Below the pieces are notes generated by a model. That model searched no databases, was not told where the DNA came from, and saw only the letters and a list, made by a program, of their open reading frames with translations. A DNA stretch of 64,000 nt, from NCBI GenBank assembly GCA_947378425.1, contig CANCJV010000001.1:1-64000 (forward strand), read 5' to 3'. Every line of letters begins with the position of its first letter. Within the stretch, counting starts at the first letter, position 1. Origin of the DNA: Synechococcaceae cyanobacterium (lineage in GTDB: Bacteria > Cyanobacteriota > Cyanobacteriia > PCC-6307 > Cyanobiaceae). Positions 1-7,277 of this stretch are shown here, piece after piece. The translations under genes and the position numbers were made by a program.

Positions 1-173
1 GTGCAGCCAGAAGCGCCCTGAACCGCAACGGCCCCGAGCCCTGGCGATCCGCACCCGAGCTCCAGGAGTTGCCTGGCAGAGCTCTCCTGCTTGCTGCGGC
101 CAACACGGACGCCAAGGCGCTCTGATGGGCCTCCGGCCAGGACCTGAGATCAGAACCGAGAAGCGTCAATCTC
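1..173. other. Window edge without a recognisable gene
   Basis: No open frame with recognisable protein features was found here, and no clear terminator hairpin. It lies directly downstream of the minus-strand DUF1400 hydrolase stop codon. Confidence 0.5.
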
Positions 174-1694
174 CTAGTGAGCCACCCGCACCAGGGCCAT
201 CTCCGCATCACCCCAGCCTGCGGGGGGCAGCAGGCTGGCAGCGGCCGGAGCCGGCCGCACTCCGGCTCCGGCCGCAAAGGCGCCGTTGACCCAGGCCAGC
301 AACAGGCCCCGCAGGGGGCCGCCGGCGGTCTCCTGGGGGCCCCGCAGGTTGAAATGATCGCCGCCAGCCACCAGCACCAGGTCATGGCCACCGGGGCTGG
401 AGGAGCGGAAGGGATCAATCGCCTCTGGATCCGCTGGAACCACCCAATCCTGGCTGCCGCTCACCAGCAGCACCCGGGCCTGCAAGGCCATCGACGAGCC
501 AGGAGCAAACAACAATTGCAGCGGCGGACTGACCGCCGCCACCGCCATCACCCGCGGATCAGCCAGGCCGGCGCGATCCGCCGCATCGAGAAAGCTGCAC
601 TGCAGCACCCAACTGAGGTTGCGACCAGGATCATCCAGGCTGCTGCAGCGCTGCTGGAGCAACTTCGAACTGGGCGTGGCCCCCGCCAGCTGCAGCGCCG
701 TGGTGGCACCCCAGGAATGGCCGATCACCACGACGCGATCGGCCTTGACATGGCCCAGCCCCGAGATCCGGCCGTCAGCCACGGCATCGATCACCGCCGA
801 GACATCCAGGGGACGCAGCTTCAGCTCCTCCGGGCCAGGCGGTGGAGCGCTGCCGGAGAGCATCGCCTGCTGCTGACTGTGATCACTGCCGGGATGGAAA
901 GGCAGGATCACCGTGTAGCCATGGCTGGCCAGATGCCGGGCCCAGCCCTCGAAACTGGTGGGGCCATCCCAGAGGCCATGGGAGATGACAACCAGTTGGC
1001 CATTGCCCCCCTGGGAGGGCCTGATCACCTCCATCTCCAGGGGAGCAGGGCGGTGCTTCACCACCAGGCTGGCCTTGCTCTGCTGCAGCGCCAAGGGACC
1101 GGCGGCCTCCATCCGGGGATCCACGCTCACCGCCGGCTGACTGGCAGCCAACTGCCGCGCCTCCGTTTGCTGGCGCTTGAGCCGGTTGAGACCACGCAGG
1201 GCCGGCTCGAAATCCAGGGTGGCGGTATGCCCGGGCAACGCCTGAATCAGGCCCAGAACCGTGAGCTCGCCGTTGACCTTGGCCTTCTCAAGGGCCTGAT
1301 TGAGCTGCTCGCCATCCACCCGGTTCGGCAGGCCATCGATCTTGCCCAGAATCGACGCCACCAGCAGGGCTTGCTCAAACAGGGGCGTGCCGGCCGAATT
1401 GGCCACCAGCTTCTTGACCCGCAACGGCAAAGGAGTATCGAACAGCTGCTCGAGCTGGCGACCGAGGGCGCCGTTGCTGGCCCGATCCAGCTCGGCCAGG
1501 TCACTGTTTCCCTGCCGCAGCTTTTCGCGGCTGCCGAGCTCACTCACCTTGATGATGAAGTTGGTGTCCAGCAGGGGCAAGCGCAGCTGGATTTCTTCCA
1601 GAGCGCGGGCCGGGCGGCCCCAAAGGCTCGACGCCCCGACCAAGGCCAGCAGGCCAAGGCACAAGCCCCGACGACGGTGAAGACGAGTCCGCAA
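174..1694 (-). CDS. DUF1400 alpha/beta hydrolase, exported
   Basis: A 506-residue protein of the cyanobacterial family in which an N-terminal DUF1400 region precedes an alpha/beta hydrolase resembling platelet-activating-factor acetylhydrolase or dienelactone hydrolase. The N-terminus (RRRGLCLGLLALVGASSLWG) looks like a signal peptide ending near ARA. DUF1400 covers roughly residues 30-190. The hydrolase half shows an oxyanion-type HG (VISHGLWDG), the nucleophile elbow GHSWG, an acid in DWVVPADPEA and a histidine in GGDHFN, so the triad appears complete. It is probably a periplasmic esterase or lipase; the substrate is not evident. It is divergent from the cobalt transporter operon and seems monocistronic. 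A second, stand-alone DUF1400 protein lies at 21.2 kb. The family is clear; the exact start could be a few codons downstream. Confidence 0.85.
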   Translation of the reverse strand: MRTRLHRRRGLCLGLLALVGASSLWGRPARALEEIQLRLPLLDTNFIIKVSELGSREKLRQGNSDLAELDRASNGALGRQLEQLFDTPLPLRVKKLVANSAGTPLFEQALLVASILGKIDGLPNRVDGEQLNQALEKAKVNGELTVLGLIQALPGHTATLDFEPALRGLNRLKRQQTEARQLAASQPAVSVDPRMEAAGPLALQQSKASLVVKHRPAPLEMEVIRPSQGGNGQLVVISHGLWDGPTSFEGWARHLASHGYTVILPFHPGSDHSQQQAMLSGSAPPPGPEELKLRPLDVSAVIDAVADGRISGLGHVKADRVVVIGHSWGATTALQLAGATPSSKLLQQRCSSLDDPGRNLSWVLQCSFLDAADRAGLADPRVMAVAAVSPPLQLLFAPGSSMALQARVLLVSGSQDWVVPADPEAIDPFRSSSPGGHDLVLVAGGDHFNLRGPQETAGGPLRGLLLAWVNGAFAAGAGVRPAPAAASLLPPAGWGDAEMALVRVAH

Positions 1695-1989
1695 GGTGGC
1701 AGCAGTCAGGCGTTCAACAGGCTCGCATGGACCTGGAACAACGAAAACCGTCCGGAGGCTCCTGTTGACTGCCTCTGCAGACCCGTGTCAAGGCCTGATC
1801 ACCAGGGTTGCGGGCAGCGATGACTCGTGGTCTATGAACAATTAAAAGCAGAAGGTGCGCTCAGATTTTTGGCGTAGATACTTCGAGCGAACAACAGCAC
1901 TGAAAGGCAACAAAAGCTGCTTAATCAGCGGCAGGGGCTTCATTGTTCCTATCAGCTACAGTATGATTAACGAACAACTAGAGCGCCGG
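1695..1989. other. Divergent intergenic region upstream of cbiM
   Basis: This spacer separates the DUF1400 hydrolase from cbiM and must carry both promoters. It is AT-richer than the hydrolase gene. I looked for a cobalamin riboswitch (B12-box like GCCACTG with a kissing-loop frame) and for a long inverted repeat suited to a metal-sensing repressor, and saw neither convincingly. Confidence 0.4.
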
Positions 1990-2748
1990 ATGCAGTTCAA
2001 GCCAATGAGACACTCCAGTCTCCTTGCCATGGCAGGCCTCAGCTGCCTCACCATACTTCTATCTCCGTCACCTGCCCTCGCGATGCACATCGCCGAAGGG
2101 TTTCTACCAGTTCCATGGGCAGCCTTTTGGTGGCTTGTATCGCTGCCCTTTTTGCTGGTGGGCCTTCGCTCCCTGAGCCGCATCACCAAGGAGCACCCTG
2201 AACTCAAATTGCTACTTGCCCTGGCCGGCGCCTTCACCTTTGTCGTCTCGGCCCTGAAGATTCCATCTGTCACAGGCAGCAGCTCCCACCCCACTGGCAC
2301 AGGCCTTGGGGCAATTCTGTTTGGCCCCTCGATGATGGCCGTGCTGGGGGGCATCGTGCTGCTGTTCCAGGCCCTGTTGCTGGCCCACGGGGGATTGACC
2401 ACCCTGGGCGCGAACATCGTCTCGATGGCGATCGTGGGCCCGACAGTGGCTTGGTGGACTTTCAAAATCCTGCGCTCATCGGGTTTCCCGCGCCTGGCAG
2501 TGTTTGCTGCAGCGGCCCTGGCAGATCTGGCCACCTACTTAGTGACTGCGGCCCAGCTGTCGCTGGCCTTTCCTGCGGCCAGCGGTGGTTTTACCGCCTC
2601 GTTCGTGAAGTTCGGCAGCATCTATGCAATCACCCAGGTGCCATTGGCGATCACTGAGGGCCTGCTCACCATGTTGGTGTGGAACTGGCTCCAGACTTAT
2701 GGCAAACCCGAGCTGGCCATCCTTCAATTGATCCAACAGGACAACTGA
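1990..2748 (+). CDS. cbiM: Cobalt ECF transporter S component CbiM
   Basis: CbiM is the substrate-binding membrane subunit of the CbiMNQO cobalt importer. After a cleavable-looking signal peptide ([21 protein letters not shown]) comes the family hallmark MHIAEGFLP. Cleavage after ALA would leave the Met-His N-terminus, which in characterised CbiM/NikM proteins folds back to coordinate the metal ion. A conserved histidine segment ([18 protein letters not shown]) and about six hydrophobic helices follow. The ORF track opens at a GTG at 1855, but the signal peptide places the start at ATG 1990 or 2005. It heads cbiM-cbiN-cbiQ-cbiO with 3-nt or overlapping junctions. Co2+ is the likely substrate because a CbiN partner is present; Ni2+ cannot be excluded from sequence alone. 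Confidence 0.92.
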   Translation: MQFKPMRHSSLLAMAGLSCLTILLSPSPALAMHIAEGFLPVPWAAFWWLVSLPFLLVGLRSLSRITKEHPELKLLLALAGAFTFVVSALKIPSVTGSSSHPTGTGLGAILFGPSMMAVLGGIVLLFQALLLAHGGLTTLGANIVSMAIVGPTVAWWTFKILRSSGFPRLAVFAAAALADLATYLVTAAQLSLAFPAASGGFTASFVKFGSIYAITQVPLAITEGLLTMLVWNWLQTYGKPELAILQLIQQDN

Positions 2749-2751
2749 GCC

Positions 2752-3072
2752 ATGAAGAACAACGCTTCCAAGACGCCCACTCGCCAATGCTGGCTGTTGA
2801 TAATAAGCGTGATCGGCCTGTGTATTTTCCCTGTGATCTTCGTGCGGAGTAAGTTCACCGGCTCAGATCAGCAGGGCACCGAAGCGATCGAAAAGATCCA
2901 GCCCAGCTACAAACCTTGGTTCAAGTCGGTGATCGTGCTGCCAAGCAAGGAGATCGAGAACCTGATGTTCAGCACCCAGGCCGCCCTAGGTGCTGGTGTG
3001 CTGGGTTTTGTGATCGGCCACTACCACGGCCGCAGCTTGGTGCAAGAGCGGAACAAACCACCAATTCCATGA
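2752..3072 (+). CDS. cbiN: Cobalt transporter auxiliary subunit CbiN
   Basis: CbiN is a small two-helix protein that helps load metal into CbiM. This 106-residue protein has an N-terminal membrane helix (CWLLIISVIGLCIFPVIF), an extracytoplasmic loop with the family signature ending in IQPSYKPWF and PSKEIENLMFSTQAALGAG, and a second helix (GVLGFVIGHYHGR). It begins 3 nt after the cbiM stop and ends in a 4-nt overlap with cbiQ, so the genes are probably translationally coupled. The presence of cbiN rather than nikN/nikL supports cobalt over nickel as the cargo. The length is normal for the family. Confidence 0.9.
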   Translation: MKNNASKTPTRQCWLLIISVIGLCIFPVIFVRSKFTGSDQQGTEAIEKIQPSYKPWFKSVIVLPSKEIENLMFSTQAALGAGVLGFVIGHYHGRSLVQERNKPPIP

Positions 3073-3869
3073 GCAATCGCATCGATACCTTGGCCCATAG
3101 CAACCGCCTGAGACTTCTGCCACCAGGCCAAAAGGCGGGCTTTGCGACCACGTTGCTGCTGCTGGCGCTGGTTTCTCCGCCGCCCGTGCAACTGCTAATC
3201 AGCCTGTGGCTGGTGGTCTGGATCGTCGGCTATGCGGGCATCCCGGCGAGCACCTACCTGCCGATGTTGCTCCTGCCCTTGGGATTTGCCGCCACCAGCC
3301 TGCCCGCCATCGTGATCAATGGCGTCGGCCACGACGCTTTTGCTGTTGTACATACTGATGCCTGGCGGGGCCTGAACCAGCCGGTGGGGGGGTGGACCCT
3401 CTACATCAGCAAGCTGGGTTTAGGCCAGGCGTTGGTGTTGCTTACCCGTTCGCTGGCAGCAACCAGCGCACTGCTCTTCCTGTTGCTCACGACGCCTTTC
3501 AACGAGCTGATTCAGGTGTTCCGCAAGCTTGCCGTTCCGCCACTACTCCTGGATTTAATGGTATTTGTCTACGGCTTCATCTTCACCCTGTGGGCTATCG
3601 TCGACGAAATCGCCATTGCCCAACACGCCCGCTCGGGTTACAGCAGTTGGCAACGGTCCCTCCGCAGCCTCGGCCTGTTGATCGGCCAGCTGCTGGAGCG
3701 CTCCATGGCCAGCTACCGCGGACTGGCCTTCGGCCTCGCGGCCAGGGGGTTCAATGATGACCTGCGGCTGGTACGGTTCGTTAAATATCATTCCTCTCCG
3801 CGCCTCCAGTCCGAGGCCATCGGTGGATGTGTATTGTTAGCGGTTCTATCGGTAGCCTGGACCCGATGA
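3069..3869 (+). CDS. cbiQ: ECF transporter transmembrane T component CbiQ
   Basis: CbiQ is the membrane coupling subunit that transmits ATP hydrolysis by CbiO to the substrate-binding CbiM/N. From the ATG at 3069 (an ATGA overlap with the cbiN stop) the protein is about 266 residues. It has several long hydrophobic helices (TTLLLLALVSPPPVQLLISLWLVVWIV, ALVLLTRSLAATSALLFLLLTT, DLMVFVYGFIFTLWAIV) and the C-terminal coupling motif LAFGLAARGFN, which matches the Ala-Arg-Gly signature of T components. The ORF-track start at 2916 runs through cbiN out of frame and is not used. A further 4-nt ATGA overlap links it to cbiO. Confidence 0.9.
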   Translation: MSNRIDTLAHSNRLRLLPPGQKAGFATTLLLLALVSPPPVQLLISLWLVVWIVGYAGIPASTYLPMLLLPLGFAATSLPAIVINGVGHDAFAVVHTDAWRGLNQPVGGWTLYISKLGLGQALVLLTRSLAATSALLFLLLTTPFNELIQVFRKLAVPPLLLDLMVFVYGFIFTLWAIVDEIAIAQHARSGYSSWQRSLRSLGLLIGQLLERSMASYRGLAFGLAARGFNDDLRLVRFVKYHSSPRLQSEAIGGCVLLAVLSVAWTR

Positions 3870-4735
3870 GCCCTGGGCCAAATCACGAGGCCGCCTTGGC
3901 AGCAGTGCCCAAGCTGATCGAGTTTGAGCAGGTGGCCTACACCTATCCAAGCGGACTTCAGAGTTCCATCAAGTCACTATCGCTAAGGATGCCAAAAGGC
4001 TCCCGCTGCGGACTGATTGGCGATAACGGCTGTGGCAAAACAACCCTCTTTCTGCTTGCCCATGGGCTGCTGCGGCCCCAAAGTGGCCGCATCCTCTGGC
4101 AGGGAAAACCATTCAGCTACTGCCGAGAGGGCCTCTCACATCTTCGGCAGCGGATCGGCCTGGTGTTCCAAAATCCGGAACATCAACTGGTGGCAACTAC
4201 GGTGGCTGAAGATCTCTCCTACGGCCTGGTCAACATGGGGCTAGGGGACGATGAAATCCGCAGTCGCATCCAGACGATCGCCAATAGCTTCAACCTGGGC
4301 AACCTGCTTGATCGTCAGGTGCATAGCCTGAGCCTCGGCCAGAAAAAGATATTGTCTTTGGCAGACGTAATGGTTCTGGAGCCCGAACTCCTGCTCATGG
4401 ACGAGCCCACTGCCTACCTCAGTCCAGGCCACTGCATTGATTTGCGCCAGCGCTTGAACCGGATCCATACAGCTGGTACATCGATCATAGTGGCCACCCA
4501 TGACCTGGAATTCCTTAACGGCTGGGCCGATTGGCTGTTTGTCATGGACCAGGGTCAGCTTGTGATGGAGGGCCAACCTGCCGACGTGTTCAGCCAGCAG
4601 CAGCAGCTCGAAGAACTGAATCTAGGAATACCGCCGACCCTTGAGCTTCTGGCCGACTGGCGACAACTAGCCAAATCACACCTGAATCTGCCGCCTGCGC
4701 AGCTGGAGATGCTGGAGCGACAGTTGAGGCCATAA
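3866..4735 (+). CDS. cbiO: Cobalt ECF transporter ATPase CbiO
   Basis: CbiO is the ABC ATPase energising cobalt import. From ATG 3866 (ATGA overlap with the cbiQ stop) the protein is 289 residues. Visible motifs are Walker A GDNGCGKTT, Q-loop VFQNPEHQLV, the signature region LSLGQKK, Walker B LLLMDEP and the switch histidine in ATHDLEF. Two positions deviate from the textbook form: LSLGQ instead of LSGGQ, and LSP rather than LDP in the D-loop. Both are probably tolerated, since the catalytic glutamate and histidine are present. It ends the operon; no hairpin terminator was seen just downstream. Confidence 0.9.
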   Translation: MSPGPNHEAALAAVPKLIEFEQVAYTYPSGLQSSIKSLSLRMPKGSRCGLIGDNGCGKTTLFLLAHGLLRPQSGRILWQGKPFSYCREGLSHLRQRIGLVFQNPEHQLVATTVAEDLSYGLVNMGLGDDEIRSRIQTIANSFNLGNLLDRQVHSLSLGQKKILSLADVMVLEPELLLMDEPTAYLSPGHCIDLRQRLNRIHTAGTSIIVATHDLEFLNGWADWLFVMDQGQLVMEGQPADVFSQQQQLEELNLGIPPTLELLADWRQLAKSHLNLPPAQLEMLERQLRP

Positions 4736-4999
4736 AAACATTGGCTGACAGGATGGCTGCCGAACCTCTTCCGTCCGAAGCCTGCCGCAAGGAAGACAAA
4801 CAAAGCAGAGACGCTCCAAAAAATCCCCCCTACAGCTCCAACAAGCTGAGGAGGAATATTGAAGAGGCCCTTGTAATCGGGCAAGGCATCGCGGGGGAGG
4901 GTCACAAGCGAAGCCAAGACAATTGTTGGAACTTCGGCTATCGCATGGTCTTCTTATTTAAGTGAAGTGAAGAGCCATTGCAAACAAGATGTTGCACCC
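4736..4999. other. Intergenic region downstream of cbiO
   Basis: No gene is supported. A minus-strand frame (about 4741-4917) would encode a hydrophobic stretch (VGAVGGIFWSVSALFVFLAAGFG) that resembles a membrane segment, but it lacks recognisable context and runs on into the antisense of cbiO. It may be a relic of a small membrane protein. Confidence 0.4.
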
Positions 5000-5308
5000 T
5001 CAATCCCTGAATACGGCGAGATGGAAAGGCCTGTCGGCAGGTTGGCCACTTGGAGCATAGGTTCTAACACGCATCTGGTGATGGTCGCTCAGCAGGCCAA
5101 CCGTGCAAATTCCAGGCTCAACATCTTCATACATCTCGCTACCGACGACGCAGGAAAAATTCGTTTTGGCCGAACCCTGAAGCTCATCCTGCCAGGAGAG
5201 AACGTAGACACCAACACCCACCTTCTCACAGCTAGAAATTCGGTATCCACGAACAATGCGACCATCTGCCGCAATTACACAGGCTAAGCGGGACTCAAAA
5301 TCAGCCAT
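5000..5308 (-). CDS. Hypothetical protein, about 102 residues
   Basis: I do not recognise a named family. The 102-residue product has well-mixed composition with alternating beta-strand-like stretches (GVGVYVLSWQ, CTVGLL, MRVRTYAPSG) and ends PADRPFHLAVF, a tail I associate loosely with short cyanobacterial hypothetical proteins. There is no signal peptide and no membrane helix. The antisense frames read poorly as protein, which favours this strand. It stands alone between the cobalt transporter and the thiocyanate hydrolase operon, on the same strand as the latter but beyond its terminator. Moderate confidence that it is a real gene; none about function. Confidence 0.5.
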   Translation of the reverse strand: MADFESRLACVIAADGRIVRGYRISSCEKVGVGVYVLSWQDELQGSAKTNFSCVVGSEMYEDVEPGICTVGLLSDHHQMRVRTYAPSGQPADRPFHLAVFRD

Positions 5309-6020
5309 TGCGATAAATGATTTTACAATATAAATTTAGGGGAAGACTCATGCAGGCGGTCAAACGTGAGGAAAACAACACTCGCTCAAAACGCGCGTCA
5401 TGCGGACACGCAGCCGATACTTAACTTAACAGTGGAGCTACTGAAGGGCACCTCAAAAAATTCCAATTCCCACCGTGGTTGAGCTCAGTAAGACTCATTT
5501 CCCAGTCTGAGCTGCCCCGATCAGGAAGTCCCGGCAAGGGCGATTTTTCGAGCCACCCTGAACCAAACCATCCCACGGGTGGATTGGCACGCCCTTGATG
5601 ACAGAGAAGCGTCGCAACGAAAAACAATCAGCCAAAGGGACCACAGGCCAGACGATTAAGCCATGGTTAAACCTGTAGAAGCCCTGCGTCCACCATCCCA
5701 AAAACTGTTTACATCAATGCAACGGGACAGGAAGGATACCAACAGGAAAGGCGGTACTGGACGCAGCGATCAGCACACCAGATTTGCCACTTCTAGCTTG
5801 GCCCGCATAGGAAACAGCATGAGATATGAATAAAGATTCGCCTTTGCTCGAGCTCAACCCCCAAGCGACAATCAGGCAACCATTACAGAAGCAAACCTCT
5901 TTATTGTCGCCCAAACCGAGAAGAAGAAGGCCTCAAAACTGGATTAAAAGCTTTTATTTGCAACCAGAACCAATGCGAATGGATGATCGACTTTTGTTTG
6001 CAATGGCAGCAATTTGAATC
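5309..6020. other. Gene-poor AT-rich intergenic region
   Basis: About 0.7 kb without a supportable gene. The ORFs of 60-70 codons on both strands look like random open frames. It contains a short element with IS5-like ends (5445-5559, listed separately). Otherwise I see nothing structured in it. Confidence 0.5.
5445..5559. repeat. MITE-like element with IS5-type inverted ends
   Basis: The left end agggcacctcaaaaaatt and the right end gatttttcgagccaccct are imperfect inverted copies of each other. Both closely resemble the terminal repeats of the IS5-type element at 10388-11507 (gggcacctcgaataat and atttttcgaggtaccc). The interior is only about 80 nt and includes a hairpin (agctcagtaagact / agtctgagct). 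This is the structure expected of a non-autonomous derivative. Confidence 0.4.
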
Positions 6021-6054
6021 AAAAAAAATGGCCTGCCATCAAGACAGCAGGCCA
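6021..6054 (-). terminator. Intrinsic terminator of the thiocyanate hydrolase operon
   Basis: On the minus strand tggcctgc and gcaggcca form a perfect 8-bp stem around a 10-nt loop, followed directly by eight T residues. It lies about 100 nt past the last gene of the operon, in the right orientation. Confidence 0.85.
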
Positions 6055-6151
6055 ATGAACTGACTTATGAAAACGAACGAGTCAGTGCTGTCTCAAGCGA
6101 ACATAGCTTATGCCAGCGCTTCGACAAGTATAGCAAAAGTGGCGCAACGCC

Positions 6152-6505
6152 TTACTCCTCTAGTCTTGAACGGACAGCTGCCAAACGATCCCGCAGCTCT
6201 TGCTTGCTGATTATACCCCTTGACAGAAGTGAGTGGGCAAGACTGACAAGCTGATTCTCGGGATAGGGAAGATTGGAGTATGTAGTTGCAGACAGCTCAT
6301 CCTCTTCATCACGCCGTTCCTTGAACGAGAGCAAGGAATTATCTGCGTCTGTGCAGGAATGATCGAGTGCGTCGCAAATTCCATCGAGACTCGTCTTCCA
6401 TGGAGGCAACGGGTTCTCGACTCCATACTTAGCCGAGACAATCGGCCAAGTATGGTTGCTCTCAGAGATCTCCTGAAGGAGATCTATTTTCGCTTCGCTG
6501 GTCAT
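6152..6505 (-). CDS. Putative thiocyanate hydrolase/nitrile hydratase maturation protein (P15K/P14K-like)
   Basis: A 117-residue protein, third gene of the operon. Co-type nitrile hydratases have a small activator (P14K/NhlE) encoded after the alpha gene, and the Thiobacillus thioparus thiocyanate hydrolase operon has P15K in the corresponding place. These chaperones insert cobalt and promote oxidation of the claw cysteines. The C-terminal part (PYPENQLVSLAHSLLSRGIISKQELRDRLAAVRSRL) has the look of the helical NHase beta-like fold of these activators: an aromatic/Pro-Glu-x-Gln start, a helix with a Leu-x-x-x-Gly turn, then an E-L-R helix. The N-terminal WPIVSAKYGVENPLPPWKTSLDGICDAL also suits the family. 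It starts 19 nt after the gamma stop. The assignment rests mainly on position and size. Confidence 0.65.
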   Translation of the reverse strand: MTSEAKIDLLQEISESNHTWPIVSAKYGVENPLPPWKTSLDGICDALDHSCTDADNSLLSFKERRDEEDELSATTYSNLPYPENQLVSLAHSLLSRGIISKQELRDRLAAVRSRLEE

Positions 6506-6524
6506 AATTCAGTGTGGTAGCCGA

Positions 6525-7235
6525 TCAAGAACCAATGGGACGGACTGCAGGCTTTGTCTTTGTTTTGACGTTCGTTGTCACACCTGGCTTCGGAAGTGCA
6601 ACTCCAATCATGCAGTCGCGCGTAACAATTTCAGCCAGCTGATCTTCAGACCACCCATCGGTACCCTCCGGACGGATTGGCATCACCATGAAGCGGTGCT
6701 TTTGATTGGAATCTTCGATACGAACTTCGACGTTATCGGGAATTTCCAAGCCAAATTCAGCGAGGACTGGACGTGGCCAGCGGACAATACGACGGCGATA
6801 GTTGGGAGAGCGATACCATTCAGGCGAATTACCCAAAAGCGGCCGCGGATAGCAAGAGCAAAGACAACAAACGATCACGTGGTGAACGGTTGGAGTGTCC
6901 TCAAGGATCTGGAGAGCGTGAAAATCACTGATTGTCCCTGATCCGGTGGGGTTCAACCAGTCCACACCAACTTGCAAAGAGGCTTTAATTGGGTCGGTCA
7001 GCGCCAGCTTTTTAAACTCCGGGTCTAACCAAGCCTTGGCAACCAGCTTGGCACCAGGAGTGGGGCCAATGTGCTCTGCAAATTCCGTATAGATTCTATG
7101 TTGTTCGGCTGTAAAAATACCTTTTTCAATACACAGTTCTCGCACTGCAATTTCTAGAACTTCAAACTCGGTGATCTCGTCGACCATCGGTTTGACAGTA
7201 CTTTCGTGGTCGTGGTCGTGATGATGTTCGGACAT
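6525..7235 (-). CDS. scnC: Thiocyanate hydrolase gamma subunit (cobalt site)
   Basis: This 236-residue protein belongs to the nitrile hydratase alpha / thiocyanate hydrolase gamma family. A His/Asp-rich N-terminus (MSEHHHDHDHE) precedes KLVAKAWLDPEFKK, the metal-site segment VIVCCLCSCYPRP (residues about 121-131), SPEWYRSPNYRRRIVRWPR, VLAEFGLEIP, and RPEGTDGWSEDQLAEIVTRDCMIGVALPKPG. These last segments match my memory of Thiobacillus ScnC more closely than true nitrile hydratases. The enzyme hydrolyses SCN- to carbonyl sulfide and ammonia, using low-spin Co(III) held by three cysteines (here C123, C126, C128), two of them oxidised after translation. The usual Thr after the first Cys is Cys here. 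It follows the fused beta-alpha gene by 42 nt. Confidence 0.82.
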   Translation of the reverse strand: MSEHHHDHDHESTVKPMVDEITEFEVLEIAVRELCIEKGIFTAEQHRIYTEFAEHIGPTPGAKLVAKAWLDPEFKKLALTDPIKASLQVGVDWLNPTGSGTISDFHALQILEDTPTVHHVIVCCLCSCYPRPLLGNSPEWYRSPNYRRRIVRWPRPVLAEFGLEIPDNVEVRIEDSNQKHRFMVMPIRPEGTDGWSEDQLAEIVTRDCMIGVALPKPGVTTNVKTKTKPAVRPIGS

Positions 7236-7277
7236 GATGTTGGTGAGGCTGGTGGAGTATACAGATAAATCGGGGGG

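Noticed and set aside
177-1823. 548-codon plus-strand ORF opposite the DUF1400 hydrolase
   Set aside because: The minus-strand frame has a signal peptide and full catalytic triad; the plus strand reads as low-information Gln/His/Arg-rich sequence.
1695-1989. Cobalamin riboswitch upstream of cbiM
   Set aside because: No convincing B12-box or long paired core could be traced by eye; a covariance-model scan would decide.
4555-4917. 120-codon minus-strand ORF with a hydrophobic stretch
   Set aside because: Its 3' half is antisense to cbiO and no start signal or family could be identified; noted only as a possible relic.
5309-6020. Short ORFs of 60-70 codons
   Set aside because: Random-looking composition, no ribosome binding sites, and conflicting overlapping frames.
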